NCBI GenBank assembly: GCA_963732365.1
Contig: CAVSZC010000005.1
Coordinates: 310,001 to 374,000, forward strand
Direction: 5' to 3'
DNA length: 64,000 bases
From: SR-FBR-E99 sp963732365
GTDB taxonomy: Bacteria > Bacteroidota > Bacteroidia > Bacteroidales > VadinHA17
Shown here: positions 34,516 to 43,127 of the stretch, piece after piece
Position numbering within the stretch: position 1 is the stretch's first letter
Layout: each line of letters starts with the position of its first letter
Notes under the pieces: generated by a model
What the model saw: only the letters and a program-made list of their open reading frames with translations
What the model was told of the DNA's origin: nothing
Database searches by the model: none
Translations under genes and position numbers: made by a program

Positions 34516-35826
34516 ATGAATCTTAAGGAGAGTAAGAAAGGCAGAAAATTCCTTGTTGCGTTACTGTTTGCCCTTGTTGCCGTTACGGCAGGCGCACAGC
34601 GGAAAAGCGAAAGCAAGATGGAATGGTTTGAGAATGCAAGGCTTGGTATTTTTATCCACTGGGGCATTTATTCGGTGAACGGCATCGATGAGTCGTGGTC
34701 TTTCTTTAACGGATACATACCCTATGATGAGTATATGAAGCAGCTCAACGGCTTTACTGCCTCCTCGTATGACCCTGAGGCATGGGTACGGCTCATCAGG
34801 GAGAGCGGAGCGGGATATGCCGTGCTGACAACAAAGCATCATGACGGTGTCGCCCTCTGGGACACAAAGCTGAGCAGGCTTAACGTGGTTGACTCCACAC
34901 CGGCAGAGCGTGACCTGATCAAACCTTTTGTCAGGGCTCTCCGTAAGGCTGACCTGAAGGTCGGGCTGTATTATTCACTCCTTGACTGGTCACATCCTGA
35001 CTATCCTAATTTCACGGGAAGGGAGAAGAGATATGAAGCCGATTCTGCAAGGTGGGAGAGATTTGTGAAGTTCAATCACGGGCAGATAAATGAGATCATC
35101 AGGGAATTCAGTCCTGACCTTTACTGGTTTGACGGCGACTGGGAACAGAGTGCAGAAAGGTGGAGGGCGTCGGAGATAAGAAAGATGATACTCGATCACA
35201 ATCCATCGGCCATCATAAATTCACGCCTGGCAGGGTATGGCGATTATGCAACGCCGGAACAGGGTCTTCCTTCAAAGCGGCCGGCGGACAAGCACTGGGA
35301 GTTATGCATGACAATGAATGATTCATGGGGCTATCAGGGCAATGACACAAACTACAAAAGCTCACTTCAGGTGATACGCATATTTGCCGAATGCATTGGC
35401 ATGGGAGGCAACCTGCTTCTTGACATAGGCCCTGAGCCTGACGGCACCATACCGGAGGAGCAGCAGCAGGTGCTGAGAGACCTCGGACGATGGACCGCAA
35501 AGCACAAAGAAGCCATTTACGGCACCAGGGCAGGGCTGCCTGATGCGCACTTTGAAGGACCGTCAACCATGAACCGGGACAGCACGATGGTATACCTCTT
35601 CTTTACCGGTGATGCAGGCGGAGAACTTATGCTTGAAGGGGTTAAAAACAGGATTAACAAGGCGGTTGTGATCGGAAACGGAACCTCTCTTGAGGTGAAG
35701 GAGTTTCTCAGACCCTCATGGAGCAGTCATGCCGGGGTATATTTCATAAAAGTGCCCGAAGAGGTGCTTGATGAGAAGATGACAGTGGTGGGCCTCTCTC
35801 TCAGCGGTAAACTTGAATTGGAATAA
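34516..35826 (+). CDS. GH29 alpha-L-fucosidase, copy 1
   Basis: Retaining fucosidase acting on fucosylated glycans. The ATG at 34516 gives a clean signal peptide (KFLVALLFALVAVTAGA, likely cut before QRKSE); the earlier TTG start only adds three residues. GH29 blocks are RLGIFIHWGIYSVNG, VLTTKHHDGVALWD, VGLYYSLLDW, LYWFDGDWE (catalytic nucleophile Asp) and LLLDIGPEPDG. The length is 436 residues. The general acid is not conserved in position across the family and cannot be placed with certainty. The second GH29 gene starts 11 bases after this stop, so the two form an operon. Confidence 0.94.
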   Translation: MNLKESKKGRKFLVALLFALVAVTAGAQRKSESKMEWFENARLGIFIHWGIYSVNGIDESWSFFNGYIPYDEYMKQLNGFTASSYDPEAWVRLIRESGAGYAVLTTKHHDGVALWDTKLSRLNVVDSTPAERDLIKPFVRALRKADLKVGLYYSLLDWSHPDYPNFTGREKRYEADSARWERFVKFNHGQINEIIREFSPDLYWFDGDWEQSAERWRASEIRKMILDHNPSAIINSRLAGYGDYATPEQGLPSKRPADKHWELCMTMNDSWGYQGNDTNYKSSLQVIRIFAECIGMGGNLLLDIGPEPDGTIPEEQQQVLRDLGRWTAKHKEAIYGTRAGLPDAHFEGPSTMNRDSTMVYLFFTGDAGGELMLEGVKNRINKAVVIGNGTSLEVKEFLRPSWSSHAGVYFIKVPEEVLDEKMTVVGLSLSGKLELE

Positions 35827-35837
35827 CAGGTGTGACT

Positions 35838-37274
35838 ATGAAAAAATATGCCGTGGTGTTTTTGTTTGTCATCAGCGTTGCCGGACTAAAGGGACAGCAT
35901 GATGATGAGAGGTATGTCCCGGAGACTGACCCCCTTGTGTTGCAGAAGCTTGAGCAATGGCAGGATATGAAGTTCGGGCTACTGATGCACTGGGGCCCCT
36001 ACAGTCAGTGGGGCATTGTGGAATCATGGTCGATATGTGCCGAGGATGAAGGATGGTGCAGACGTAAGAACCCTGATTACACAGAATATAAGAAACAGTA
36101 CGAGGCGCTAAAGCTTTCTTTCAATCCGGTCGGCTTTGATCCGGAAAAATGGGCGGAGGCGGCAGCAGATGCCGGGATGAAATATGTTGTCTTCACGACA
36201 AAGCATCATGACGGTTTTTCTATGTTTGACACCAGGCTGACTGACTATAAAATAACGGATCCGGAGTGCCCCTTCAGCGTCAACCCCAGGGCTGACGTAA
36301 CAAAAGAGATATTCAGGGTTTTCAGGGAAAAGGGATTCTGGACAGGAGCCTACTTCTCGAAGCCTGACTGGCACAATGAAAACTACTGGTGGCCTAACTT
36401 CGCAACACCTGACAGAAATGTAAACTACAGCATAAAGGAATACCCGGAAAGGTGGGAGAAGTTTGTGCAGTTCACTCACGGTCAGATCATGGAGCTATTA
36501 GGGGGGGAGTACGGCCCTATGGATATTCTGTGGCTTGACGGGGGATGGGTGCAGAAGATGACAAATGATGAGGTAATGGCTTACATTACCTCCCCCTCAT
36601 ATAAGTTTTCACGCATCCAGAGCCAGGATATAAGGATGGACGAGCTGGTTGCAAAGGCAAGGGAGAAGCAGCCGGGGCTTATTGTCGTCGACAGGGCGGT
36701 GTACGGCAAGAACCAGAATTATCTTACCCCTGAGAACAGGGTTCCTGAGAAGGCGTTGCCATACCCATGGGAGTCATGCATCATTGCCGGTGGAGGATGG
36801 TCATGGGTTCCTGACCCGAAGTTCATGACCGGACGCGAGGCAATACAGCTCCTGGTTGACATTGTTGTCAAGGGGGGAAACCTGTTGCTGAATATCGCAC
36901 CGGGACCTGACGGCAGGTGGCCTGAGGGAGCCTATGGGCTGCTGAGCGAGATGGGTGAGTGGATGGCAACCAACTCGGAGGCTATTTACGGCACCAGGGC
37001 AATGGCCCCTTACAAGGACGGCAAGGTGTGCATAAACAGGAAGGGGGAGAAGACATGGTACATCTTTTACATGGCTGATGAAGGGGAGGCGATGCCTGGG
37101 CAGGTGACCATGAAAGGACTTGTGATCCCCACCGGAGCGAAGGTGACGGTGCCCGGTTCAGGAGCGCGATGCACCTGGAAAAACGGGACAGACTCCTTCA
37201 CCATAAATGTACCTGCCAGCATAAGGAACAACCCTCCGTCTGATCATGTTTGGGTAATGAAAGCAGAGTTCTGA
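35838..37274 (+). CDS. GH29 alpha-L-fucosidase, copy 2
   Basis: A second, diverged fucosidase of 478 residues, with signal peptide KKYAVVFLFVISVAGLKG from the ATG at 35838. Blocks: FGLLMHWGPYSQWGI, VFTTKHHDGFSMFD, TGAYFSKPDWH, MDILWLDGGWV (nucleophile Asp), and LLLNIAPGPDG. Compared with copy 1 the substrate-side loops differ (for example SICAEDEGWCRRKNPDY), so the linkage preference may be different. Exported to the periplasm or beyond; no T9SS domain is present. It ends the plus-strand run before the LytTR regulator. Confidence 0.94.
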   Translation: MKKYAVVFLFVISVAGLKGQHDDERYVPETDPLVLQKLEQWQDMKFGLLMHWGPYSQWGIVESWSICAEDEGWCRRKNPDYTEYKKQYEALKLSFNPVGFDPEKWAEAAADAGMKYVVFTTKHHDGFSMFDTRLTDYKITDPECPFSVNPRADVTKEIFRVFREKGFWTGAYFSKPDWHNENYWWPNFATPDRNVNYSIKEYPERWEKFVQFTHGQIMELLGGEYGPMDILWLDGGWVQKMTNDEVMAYITSPSYKFSRIQSQDIRMDELVAKAREKQPGLIVVDRAVYGKNQNYLTPENRVPEKALPYPWESCIIAGGGWSWVPDPKFMTGREAIQLLVDIVVKGGNLLLNIAPGPDGRWPEGAYGLLSEMGEWMATNSEAIYGTRAMAPYKDGKVCINRKGEKTWYIFYMADEGEAMPGQVTMKGLVIPTGAKVTVPGSGARCTWKNGTDSFTINVPASIRNNPPSDHVWVMKAEF

Positions 37275-37303
37275 CAACTATACCTCTGTTCGTATTAAAA
37301 ATG

Positions 37304-37352
37304 CCACACAGACCTTTTTCTGATGCATCTGGGCATCCTGATCTGTGTGGCT
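37304..37352. other. nested stem-loop in the gap between GH29 copy 2 and the LytTR gene
   Basis: Ten-base perfect arms GCCACACAGA (37304-37313) and TCTGTGTGGC (37343-37352) surround an inner GATGC/GCATC hairpin. It could end the fucosidase transcript, although there is no U-run. Apart from this the 278-base gap (37275-37552) shows nothing that I can name. Confidence 0.5.
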
Positions 37353-37552
37353 TGACAGGCAAATGGGGGGAAGAACCACCTGTCATTTTATCGTAAATGT
37401 AACCCTAACTTTCTTCAAAGGGTTGTCTGATCAATGTAAAGATTGTAATCAGATTGCTTCAATCAAAGAATTTTATCGGCCATTGTACGAACAGGCAGTT
37501 CTAATGTATGGATTGGCTGTTTTAGCCGGTAACGGATCCGTCGGTTTTTGCC

Positions 37553-38311
37553 TCAGATGTCAATTATCCTTGACTTCATGTGATCCATCAGTTGTTTGAT
37601 TCTGTCACGCGAAATATCACAGCGGAACTCTTTTTCTCCTCTCACAAGTACGCATTGCTGCAGCCTCGTGTCCACACGCGCAAGGCAGGTGGTGTTTATG
37701 ATGCATGATCTGTCGGCCCGGTAAAATCTGTCTCCAAGTTTTTCTTCAATGGTTCCCAGTTGTGATGTCACTGTCTCTGTCCGTCCGGATGAGAAATGGA
37801 AGGTTGAATAGTTACCGTCAGCGGTGATGAATACTATCTCTGCAGGGTCAACGAAGATAACTCCTGAGACTCCCCTGAAAATCAGAAACTTTTCCTCCTC
37901 AGACAGCTTCGAAACCGAGGCCACAAAGTCAGTGGCACCCGAAGCAATGAAACGTTTAAGGGTCTCCCTGAGACGATCGGGGTCAATCGGTTTGAGAAGA
38001 TAATCGAATGCCGCATATTCGAAGGCTTTGATGGCATATTCGTCATGTGCCGTTGTGAATACGACATGGGGCCTGATGTTGCTTTTTGACTTCAGCTCGT
38101 TGAGGATGTCGAAGCCTGTCATTCCCGGCATTTTTATATCGAGGAACAGAATGTCGGGATTGTGTCTGGTAACCAGTTCAATGGCATTAAACGGATTTGT
38201 GGTGTAAGCAGTTGCCTCAGCCAGTCCGGTAGCTTCCAGAAGTACGATGAAGAGCTCAAGTGCTTCGGGTTCGTCTTCTATGATAACTGTTTTTACAGGC
38301 TTGTTATTCAT
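37553..38311 (-). CDS. LytTR family response regulator
   Basis: A 252-residue regulator. The receiver domain (about 8-125) has the acidic pair in VIIEDEPEAL, the phospho-acceptor Asp in DILFLDIKMPG, the conserved Thr in VVFTTAHDEYAIKA and Lys in LLKPIDPDRL. The C-terminal LytTR DNA-binding domain (about 150-250) contains FITADGNYSTFHF, RADRSCIIN and GEKEFRCDISRDR. It is transcribed after the sensor kinase with 24 bases between them, so both form a two-component pair. Targets may be the neighbouring cus genes or the fucosidases, but no binding-site pair was found. Confidence 0.93.
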   Translation of the reverse strand: MNNKPVKTVIIEDEPEALELFIVLLEATGLAEATAYTTNPFNAIELVTRHNPDILFLDIKMPGMTGFDILNELKSKSNIRPHVVFTTAHDEYAIKAFEYAAFDYLLKPIDPDRLRETLKRFIASGATDFVASVSKLSEEEKFLIFRGVSGVIFVDPAEIVFITADGNYSTFHFSSGRTETVTSQLGTIEEKLGDRFYRADRSCIINTTCLARVDTRLQQCVLVRGEKEFRCDISRDRIKQLMDHMKSRIIDI

Positions 38312-38335
38312 ACACTTTCTCTTTTAATTGGGAGG

Positions 38336-41302
38336 TTATTTTAAAGAGAGATCAAAATTATAACTGTCAGGCAGAAAGATTCTGACCATTGTGCCCGACG
38401 GCTCTCCCTCTTCAAACAGGTCGGTCAGTTCAAATGTTATCTTTTCATTGTTGAATCTGTTGACCGTCTCGATAAGGCTGGCAATGTTTTTAAGTCCCAT
38501 CCCGATGCCGCCTGTCATAAGTTCAGTCGCAGCCTTACGGCCGATGCCGTTATCTTTTACAGTAGTTTCTATTCCTCTTCCTGTTTTGTTTATTTCAATG
38601 ACAATGCGTCCGTTTCCCTTCTTATTCTCCAGTCCGTGTTTAACTGCATTCTCCGCAAATGACTGTATTATCATCTTTGGTACGGTGATGCCGCCCTCAA
38701 CGTTTTGATCAACTTTTATCTCATAGTCGAATCTTTTGCCGAAGCGCAGCTTCTGAAGCTCGCAGTACCTCGTTACGAACTCAATCTCCTCAGAGAGGGG
38801 CTTAAGCAATGATGAACTGTCAGTAAGCACTGATCTCAGGAGGCCTGACAGTTTGATGAAATATTCATAGGCCTTTTCTTTTTCCCCTTTCATTATCAGA
38901 GAGCCTACGGAGCTCACTGCGTTGAAAGTAAAATGCGGGTCAAACTGCCTTATTACCGAATTCAGCTGGAGCCTGTAACTTTCAGCCTGTTGCCTGGCGG
39001 TCTGAACCTTCTTTTGAAGCACGCTGCGGCGTATGCCGAATGCAATGAGTATGCTTAAAGCTATAGCAGCTAGTGACATAAGCGCTATGGATCCCCTTGT
39101 CCTGATAATGGTAGGAGCAACTATGAAAAATATGGTTTCTGGCTGCGTAGTCATTACCCCGTCGGCGTTTGATGAATGAAGCTCAAAGGTATAATGGCCG
39201 GGCCTGACATCATTAAATACAACCGATCGCTGACTCGTTGTCGGTGAAGAATAAACCCCGTGACCGACAAGGTTATACTGATAGGTGACGCCCTCCGGAT
39301 TTCTTGCAGAGATGCCGGTATAACTTATCCTCACGTCATTGATCCCCCTGGGGAGGGTGACCTCATTTCCCGTCCTGTAGAAGAGGGCTGTGTCAAGCAC
39401 TGAGACCCACGTCAGGCTGTCGTTCAGATATTCAATCCTTGTGATATGTGTTTGCGGGGGGGACCCGTGCTTTTGTATTCTGTCAGGGTCAAACCTGATG
39501 AGCTTATTTGATGTCAGCAGCCACCAGTATCCGTCAGTGTCCTGTATGATTCCGTTGTCCTGGCAGTCGAAGCCCCTGTAACCCTGGTTGCGGCCAAGAA
39601 TGGTGTAATAATCCCTGTCCCCGGAATAATATTTATCAAGGTCAATCAGGCAGATGTCTGACATCCTTCCCACCAGCAGCTTCCTGCCGCCGATGTCGCG
39701 GATGACATTGGCCGGAAGGTTTTCTGCCTCAGGGAGGGCCGGCATGAATGCCGGGGCATCCGGATCACATATAAACAACCCGTCTGAGCCTACGCTCCAG
39801 ATATTTCCGTTAGTGTCTTTAATAACCCCCCAGCACTGTGCGGAGGGATCTTCGGAAGAGATGAATGGAGTAAATCGCTTACCGTCGAAAAAGATCATGC
39901 TTTTCTGGCTGGCTATCCAGTAGTTGCCGTTGTCATCCCTTGCAATACCCTCGACGACACCAAGGCCGGGTGACATTACCTCCTTATGAAGCGAGAAACT
40001 ATCTCCTCTGAAATGATATAGGCCATCGTCAGTGCCGACCAGGAGGGATCTGTCTTCCGGGTCTTCATATATTATGCACACCTGAGTCATCTCCGGAAGA
40101 AAGTCCGTGCCTCTGAATCTCTTACCGTCCCAGGCTATTATTTCTGAACCCGTTGCAATGAGCACTTCACCGTCTGATCGCATGGTGCTGCCCCTGAAAA
40201 ATGCCGGAGGTCCTTTCAGGACACTTCGGAAGTCATTTCTGGAGATGAATCTTTCACCGTCAAAGTACTGGAGTTCGCCTGCAAATGATCCAATCCACAC
40301 TCCTTTTGTCGGATCGGCAAAGATGGCTGAAGGGTTCTCCATCAGTCCGCTGCGCACATCATACTCTACAAAGGCGTCACTGAGGAGCCTGTATATCCAT
40401 GAGGCAGTTGCCATCCAGATCACCCCCTGCGGATCTTTAATATGCTGGGCAATACTGCCGTAACCCCATTTCAGGTTGATTGTGCTGCCTGTGAGGATGC
40501 GCAGAAGGGTATCGGGATTATCATAGAATCGTTCTGAAAAATCAGTTGTTTCAGAGGATTCATTCTGAGTGTACGGTCTCCATCTTTCACCATCATAACG
40601 GAATAGCTTTTTATTTGAGCGCACCCTGAGATCGCCTTCCGTAATGAATTCGTTTACAGGCTTGTCAAACAGCAGTTCAAGATTTTTATTGCGGTACCTG
40701 AAGAGCTGCTCCTGGCGGTTCTGGAGATACAGCGTTGAATCATTTAATGTGTATCGTTGCGCAACCAGATCTTTTCCCCTGAGCGCCGGATTTGCAGAAA
40801 GATAATCATAGTAAGTTCCGTTGTCAAAGTAAAGAATGACAACTTCATTGTTCTGGTTGGTTCCGTTCAGGAAAAATGTTCCCGGCCTTGAGGCCAGGCA
40901 ATTGTAGGTGATACCAGAGGAGAACACCGTTTCCGGGCATGGGTAGAACCGGAATCGTCTTCCGTTGTAGCGTGACAACCCCTCTTTTGACGAAGCCCAT
41001 ATCGTACCGTCTGTGTCTTCAAAGACAGATGTGACATTATTTGACGGCAGGCCGTCTTTACGTGTATAGGCGGTGAATGTATTGCCGTCATAGCAGATCA
41101 GTCCGCTCTTTGAGGGTCGCCACAGGTATCCCCGGCTGTCTATTATCATCCTGTGATGTTCAGCCTGCTGGAGGCCGTCGTCGGAGGTATATTCCTTAAA
41201 GGGGAGATACTGTGCTGCAGAGGGAAGCCATGACAGGCAGAGCATCATACAGAGGCATGACAGATAATGCATGCGCCGGTTGCATATGCTTTTTCCCTTC
41301 AT
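38336..41302 (-). CDS. LytS-type sensor histidine kinase with Reg_prop propeller and Y_Y_Y domain
   Basis: A 988-residue membrane sensor. The N-terminus has a signal/anchor (LSCLCMMLCLSWLP), then two-bladed Reg_prop repeats forming a periplasmic propeller (LPSNNVTSVFEDTDGTIWAS, many W-A/I-G-S blade ends) to about 640, a Y_Y_Y domain (about 655-740: TGISARNPEGVTYQYNLVG...GHYTFELHSSNADG), one transmembrane helix (SIALMSLAAIALSILIAFGI) and the cytoplasmic LytS-type part. That part has the phospho-acceptor His in FDPHFTFNAVSSVG, and HATPase blocks SFAENAVKHGLENK and VKDNGIGRKA. In this phylum such receptors sense glycans or other periplasmic ligands. It is not fused to a receiver, so it signals to the adjacent LytTR protein. 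Confidence 0.93.
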   Translation of the reverse strand: MKGKSICNRRMHYLSCLCMMLCLSWLPSAAQYLPFKEYTSDDGLQQAEHHRMIIDSRGYLWRPSKSGLICYDGNTFTAYTRKDGLPSNNVTSVFEDTDGTIWASSKEGLSRYNGRRFRFYPCPETVFSSGITYNCLASRPGTFFLNGTNQNNEVVILYFDNGTYYDYLSANPALRGKDLVAQRYTLNDSTLYLQNRQEQLFRYRNKNLELLFDKPVNEFITEGDLRVRSNKKLFRYDGERWRPYTQNESSETTDFSERFYDNPDTLLRILTGSTINLKWGYGSIAQHIKDPQGVIWMATASWIYRLLSDAFVEYDVRSGLMENPSAIFADPTKGVWIGSFAGELQYFDGERFISRNDFRSVLKGPPAFFRGSTMRSDGEVLIATGSEIIAWDGKRFRGTDFLPEMTQVCIIYEDPEDRSLLVGTDDGLYHFRGDSFSLHKEVMSPGLGVVEGIARDDNGNYWIASQKSMIFFDGKRFTPFISSEDPSAQCWGVIKDTNGNIWSVGSDGLFICDPDAPAFMPALPEAENLPANVIRDIGGRKLLVGRMSDICLIDLDKYYSGDRDYYTILGRNQGYRGFDCQDNGIIQDTDGYWWLLTSNKLIRFDPDRIQKHGSPPQTHITRIEYLNDSLTWVSVLDTALFYRTGNEVTLPRGINDVRISYTGISARNPEGVTYQYNLVGHGVYSSPTTSQRSVVFNDVRPGHYTFELHSSNADGVMTTQPETIFFIVAPTIIRTRGSIALMSLAAIALSILIAFGIRRSVLQKKVQTARQQAESYRLQLNSVIRQFDPHFTFNAVSSVGSLIMKGEKEKAYEYFIKLSGLLRSVLTDSSSLLKPLSEEIEFVTRYCELQKLRFGKRFDYEIKVDQNVEGGITVPKMIIQSFAENAVKHGLENKKGNGRIVIEINKTGRGIETTVKDNGIGRKAATELMTGGIGMGLKNIASLIETVNRFNNEKITFELTDLFEEGEPSGTMVRIFLPDSYNFDLSLK

Positions 41303-41819
41303 TAACAGGCAGGTTGTCTGTAAATATACCTAAAAACAAATGAAAAAGGAATTTCCCTTTATGGGGCTTACCGGGATTCCTCCTCACATCAAAAGTATTA
41401 TCATCCGGTTTTATTCTGGATCCCGACCGGGTCATTGCTATATATTGTAGCAATAGTATATAGTCGTTTTAATATTTTGAACGTTATTACCTGAATTTTT
41501 TTTTGTTCACTCAGGTTAAAAAAAATTGACTAATGGCTTATTAAGTTTGACCAATAGCTACCCCGGATGGACTAAACAAAAAATCACTGGCTCCGGCGTT
41601 TTACGGGAGAGATGATATTTATCATAAAAGACTTATTATGTCAAAACTTTGTTATTATATTTATACTGGTTATTAGCGGATTACGTGAATACTTAATAAC
41701 TGGCACTTTTCAATTTGAAACGTTAAACTAACCTGAATGCCCTAAACCTGAACAGGGCATTTTGGAGACTTGTCGATATAAATGATGTAAAGAACTGGCA
41801 GTAAAATACACTGGACCGA
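41303..41819. other. 517-base divergent gap upstream of the sensor kinase and the cus genes
   Basis: AT-rich intergenic DNA. It holds a run of T/A tracts near 41505-41530, a pair of 7-base arms CTATATA/TATATAG around 41437-41463, and a stem-loop just before cusA. I see no open frame of note and no clear promoter; control of both divergent units is likely here. Confidence 0.45.
41736..41761 (+). promoter_or_regulatory. stem-loop in the cusA leader
   Basis: Perfect 8-base arms AATGCCCT (41736-41743) and AGGGCATT (41754-41761) with a 10-base loop, followed by TTGG, lie about 60 bases before the cusA start. It could be an attenuator-type hairpin or the terminator of a short upstream transcript; the U-run is poor. 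Confidence 0.4.
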
Positions 41820-43127
41820 ATGGTTGAAAGGCTCATATCGTTTTCACTTAAAAACAGGTTCCTTGTTGTGATCCTGGTGACATCCCTGTTTGCCTGGGGA
41901 ATTCTTGCGATTACTGAGAATCCGATTGATGCCATACCTGACGTCTCTGAAAACCAGGTAATAGTATTTACGGAATGGGCCGGAAGGAGCCCGCAGGTCA
42001 TCGAAGATCAGGTGACGTTTCCCCTTGTATCAAACCTTCAGGGAATTCCCGAGGTCAGGACTGTCAGGGGAACTTCCATGTTCGGCATGAGCTTCATTTA
42101 CCTGATTTTTGAAGACAAAACCGATATCTACTGGGCGCGCACCAGGGTCCTTGAGAGACTCAATTCGGCCCAGCAACAGCTACCCAACGGAGTGACGCCG
42201 ACAATCGGACCCGATGGCACAGGAGTGGGACATATCTTCTGGTATACGATTGAAGGCAGGGGCTATGATCTTGGCGAGCTGAGGGCGCTTCAGGACTGGT
42301 ATGTAAAATATGCACTGCAAACCGTTCCCGGCGTAAGCGAAGTGGCTTCCTTCGGCGGGTTCCAGAAACAATACCAGATATCTGTTGACCCTCACAAGCT
42401 TAACTATTATAATATTCCCCTGGCAGATGTGCTTGACGCAGTGCGTGAAAACAACAATGATGTCAGCGGCCGTAAACTTGAGATATCTGATGTAGGCTAT
42501 ATCATCAGGGGGCTTGGTTATTTGCAGAGCACTCAGGATATTGAAAAGATCCCGGTCGGGGTGTTCAATAGCGTACCGGTATATATAGGTGATCTGGGGA
42601 GCGTTGGTGAAGGAGGCGATCTGAGGCTGGGCATTTTCGATGAGAACGGAGAAGGCGAAGCGGTGGGGGGTATCATCGTCATGCGTTACAACCAGAACGC
42701 CGACAAAGTGATCACGGCCGTCAAGGCAAAGATGGACGAGGTGGCTAAGGGTCTTCCCGAGGGGGTAAAATTCAAAACAGCATATGACCGCAGTGTTCTG
42801 ATACGCGAGGCAGTGAAATCAGTAAAAGGCACTCTCCTGGAGGAGATGCTGGCCGTATCAGTTGTGGTGCTTCTGTTCCTGTTTCACTGGCGCAGCGCGA
42901 TGATTATTCTTATTCAGATGCCCATTTCAATAGCTATTTCTTTCATTCTCCTTAACGCAATGGGCATTACCTCTAATATTATGTCACTTACCGGCATAAT
43001 TCTGGCAATAGGAGTAATTGTGGACGACACCATCGTGATGGTTGAGAACTCTTACCGGCATCTGGCAGATGAGTCTGACACTGTGAATGAAACAGGCTCT
43101 ACGGATGTTAATCAGCTCCCGTCATGA
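41820..43127 (+). CDS. cusA: CusA-type heavy-metal RND efflux pump, N-terminal part
   Basis: The 435 residues cover the first half of a heavy-metal RND pump: TM1 (RFLVVILVTSLFAWGIL), the periplasmic porter region with NPIDAIPDVSENQVIVFTEW, SMFGMSFIYLIFED, GTGVGHIFWYTIEG and LQDWYVKYALQTVPGVSEVAS, then TM2-TM4 (MLAVSVVVLLFLF, MIILIQMPISIAISFIL) with the proton-relay region GIILAIGVIVDDTIVMVENSYRH. The frame ends in the cytoplasmic linker (VNETGSTDVNQLPS) with a TGA that overlaps the next ATG by four bases. Pumps of this class export Cu(I), Ag(I), Co or Zn across the envelope. The normal protein is a single chain of about 1050, so a one-base change or a genuine split are both possible. Confidence 0.85.
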   Translation: MVERLISFSLKNRFLVVILVTSLFAWGILAITENPIDAIPDVSENQVIVFTEWAGRSPQVIEDQVTFPLVSNLQGIPEVRTVRGTSMFGMSFIYLIFEDKTDIYWARTRVLERLNSAQQQLPNGVTPTIGPDGTGVGHIFWYTIEGRGYDLGELRALQDWYVKYALQTVPGVSEVASFGGFQKQYQISVDPHKLNYYNIPLADVLDAVRENNNDVSGRKLEISDVGYIIRGLGYLQSTQDIEKIPVGVFNSVPVYIGDLGSVGEGGDLRLGIFDENGEGEAVGGIIVMRYNQNADKVITAVKAKMDEVAKGLPEGVKFKTAYDRSVLIREAVKSVKGTLLEEMLAVSVVVLLFLFHWRSAMIILIQMPISIAISFILLNAMGITSNIMSLTGIILAIGVIVDDTIVMVENSYRHLADESDTVNETGSTDVNQLPS

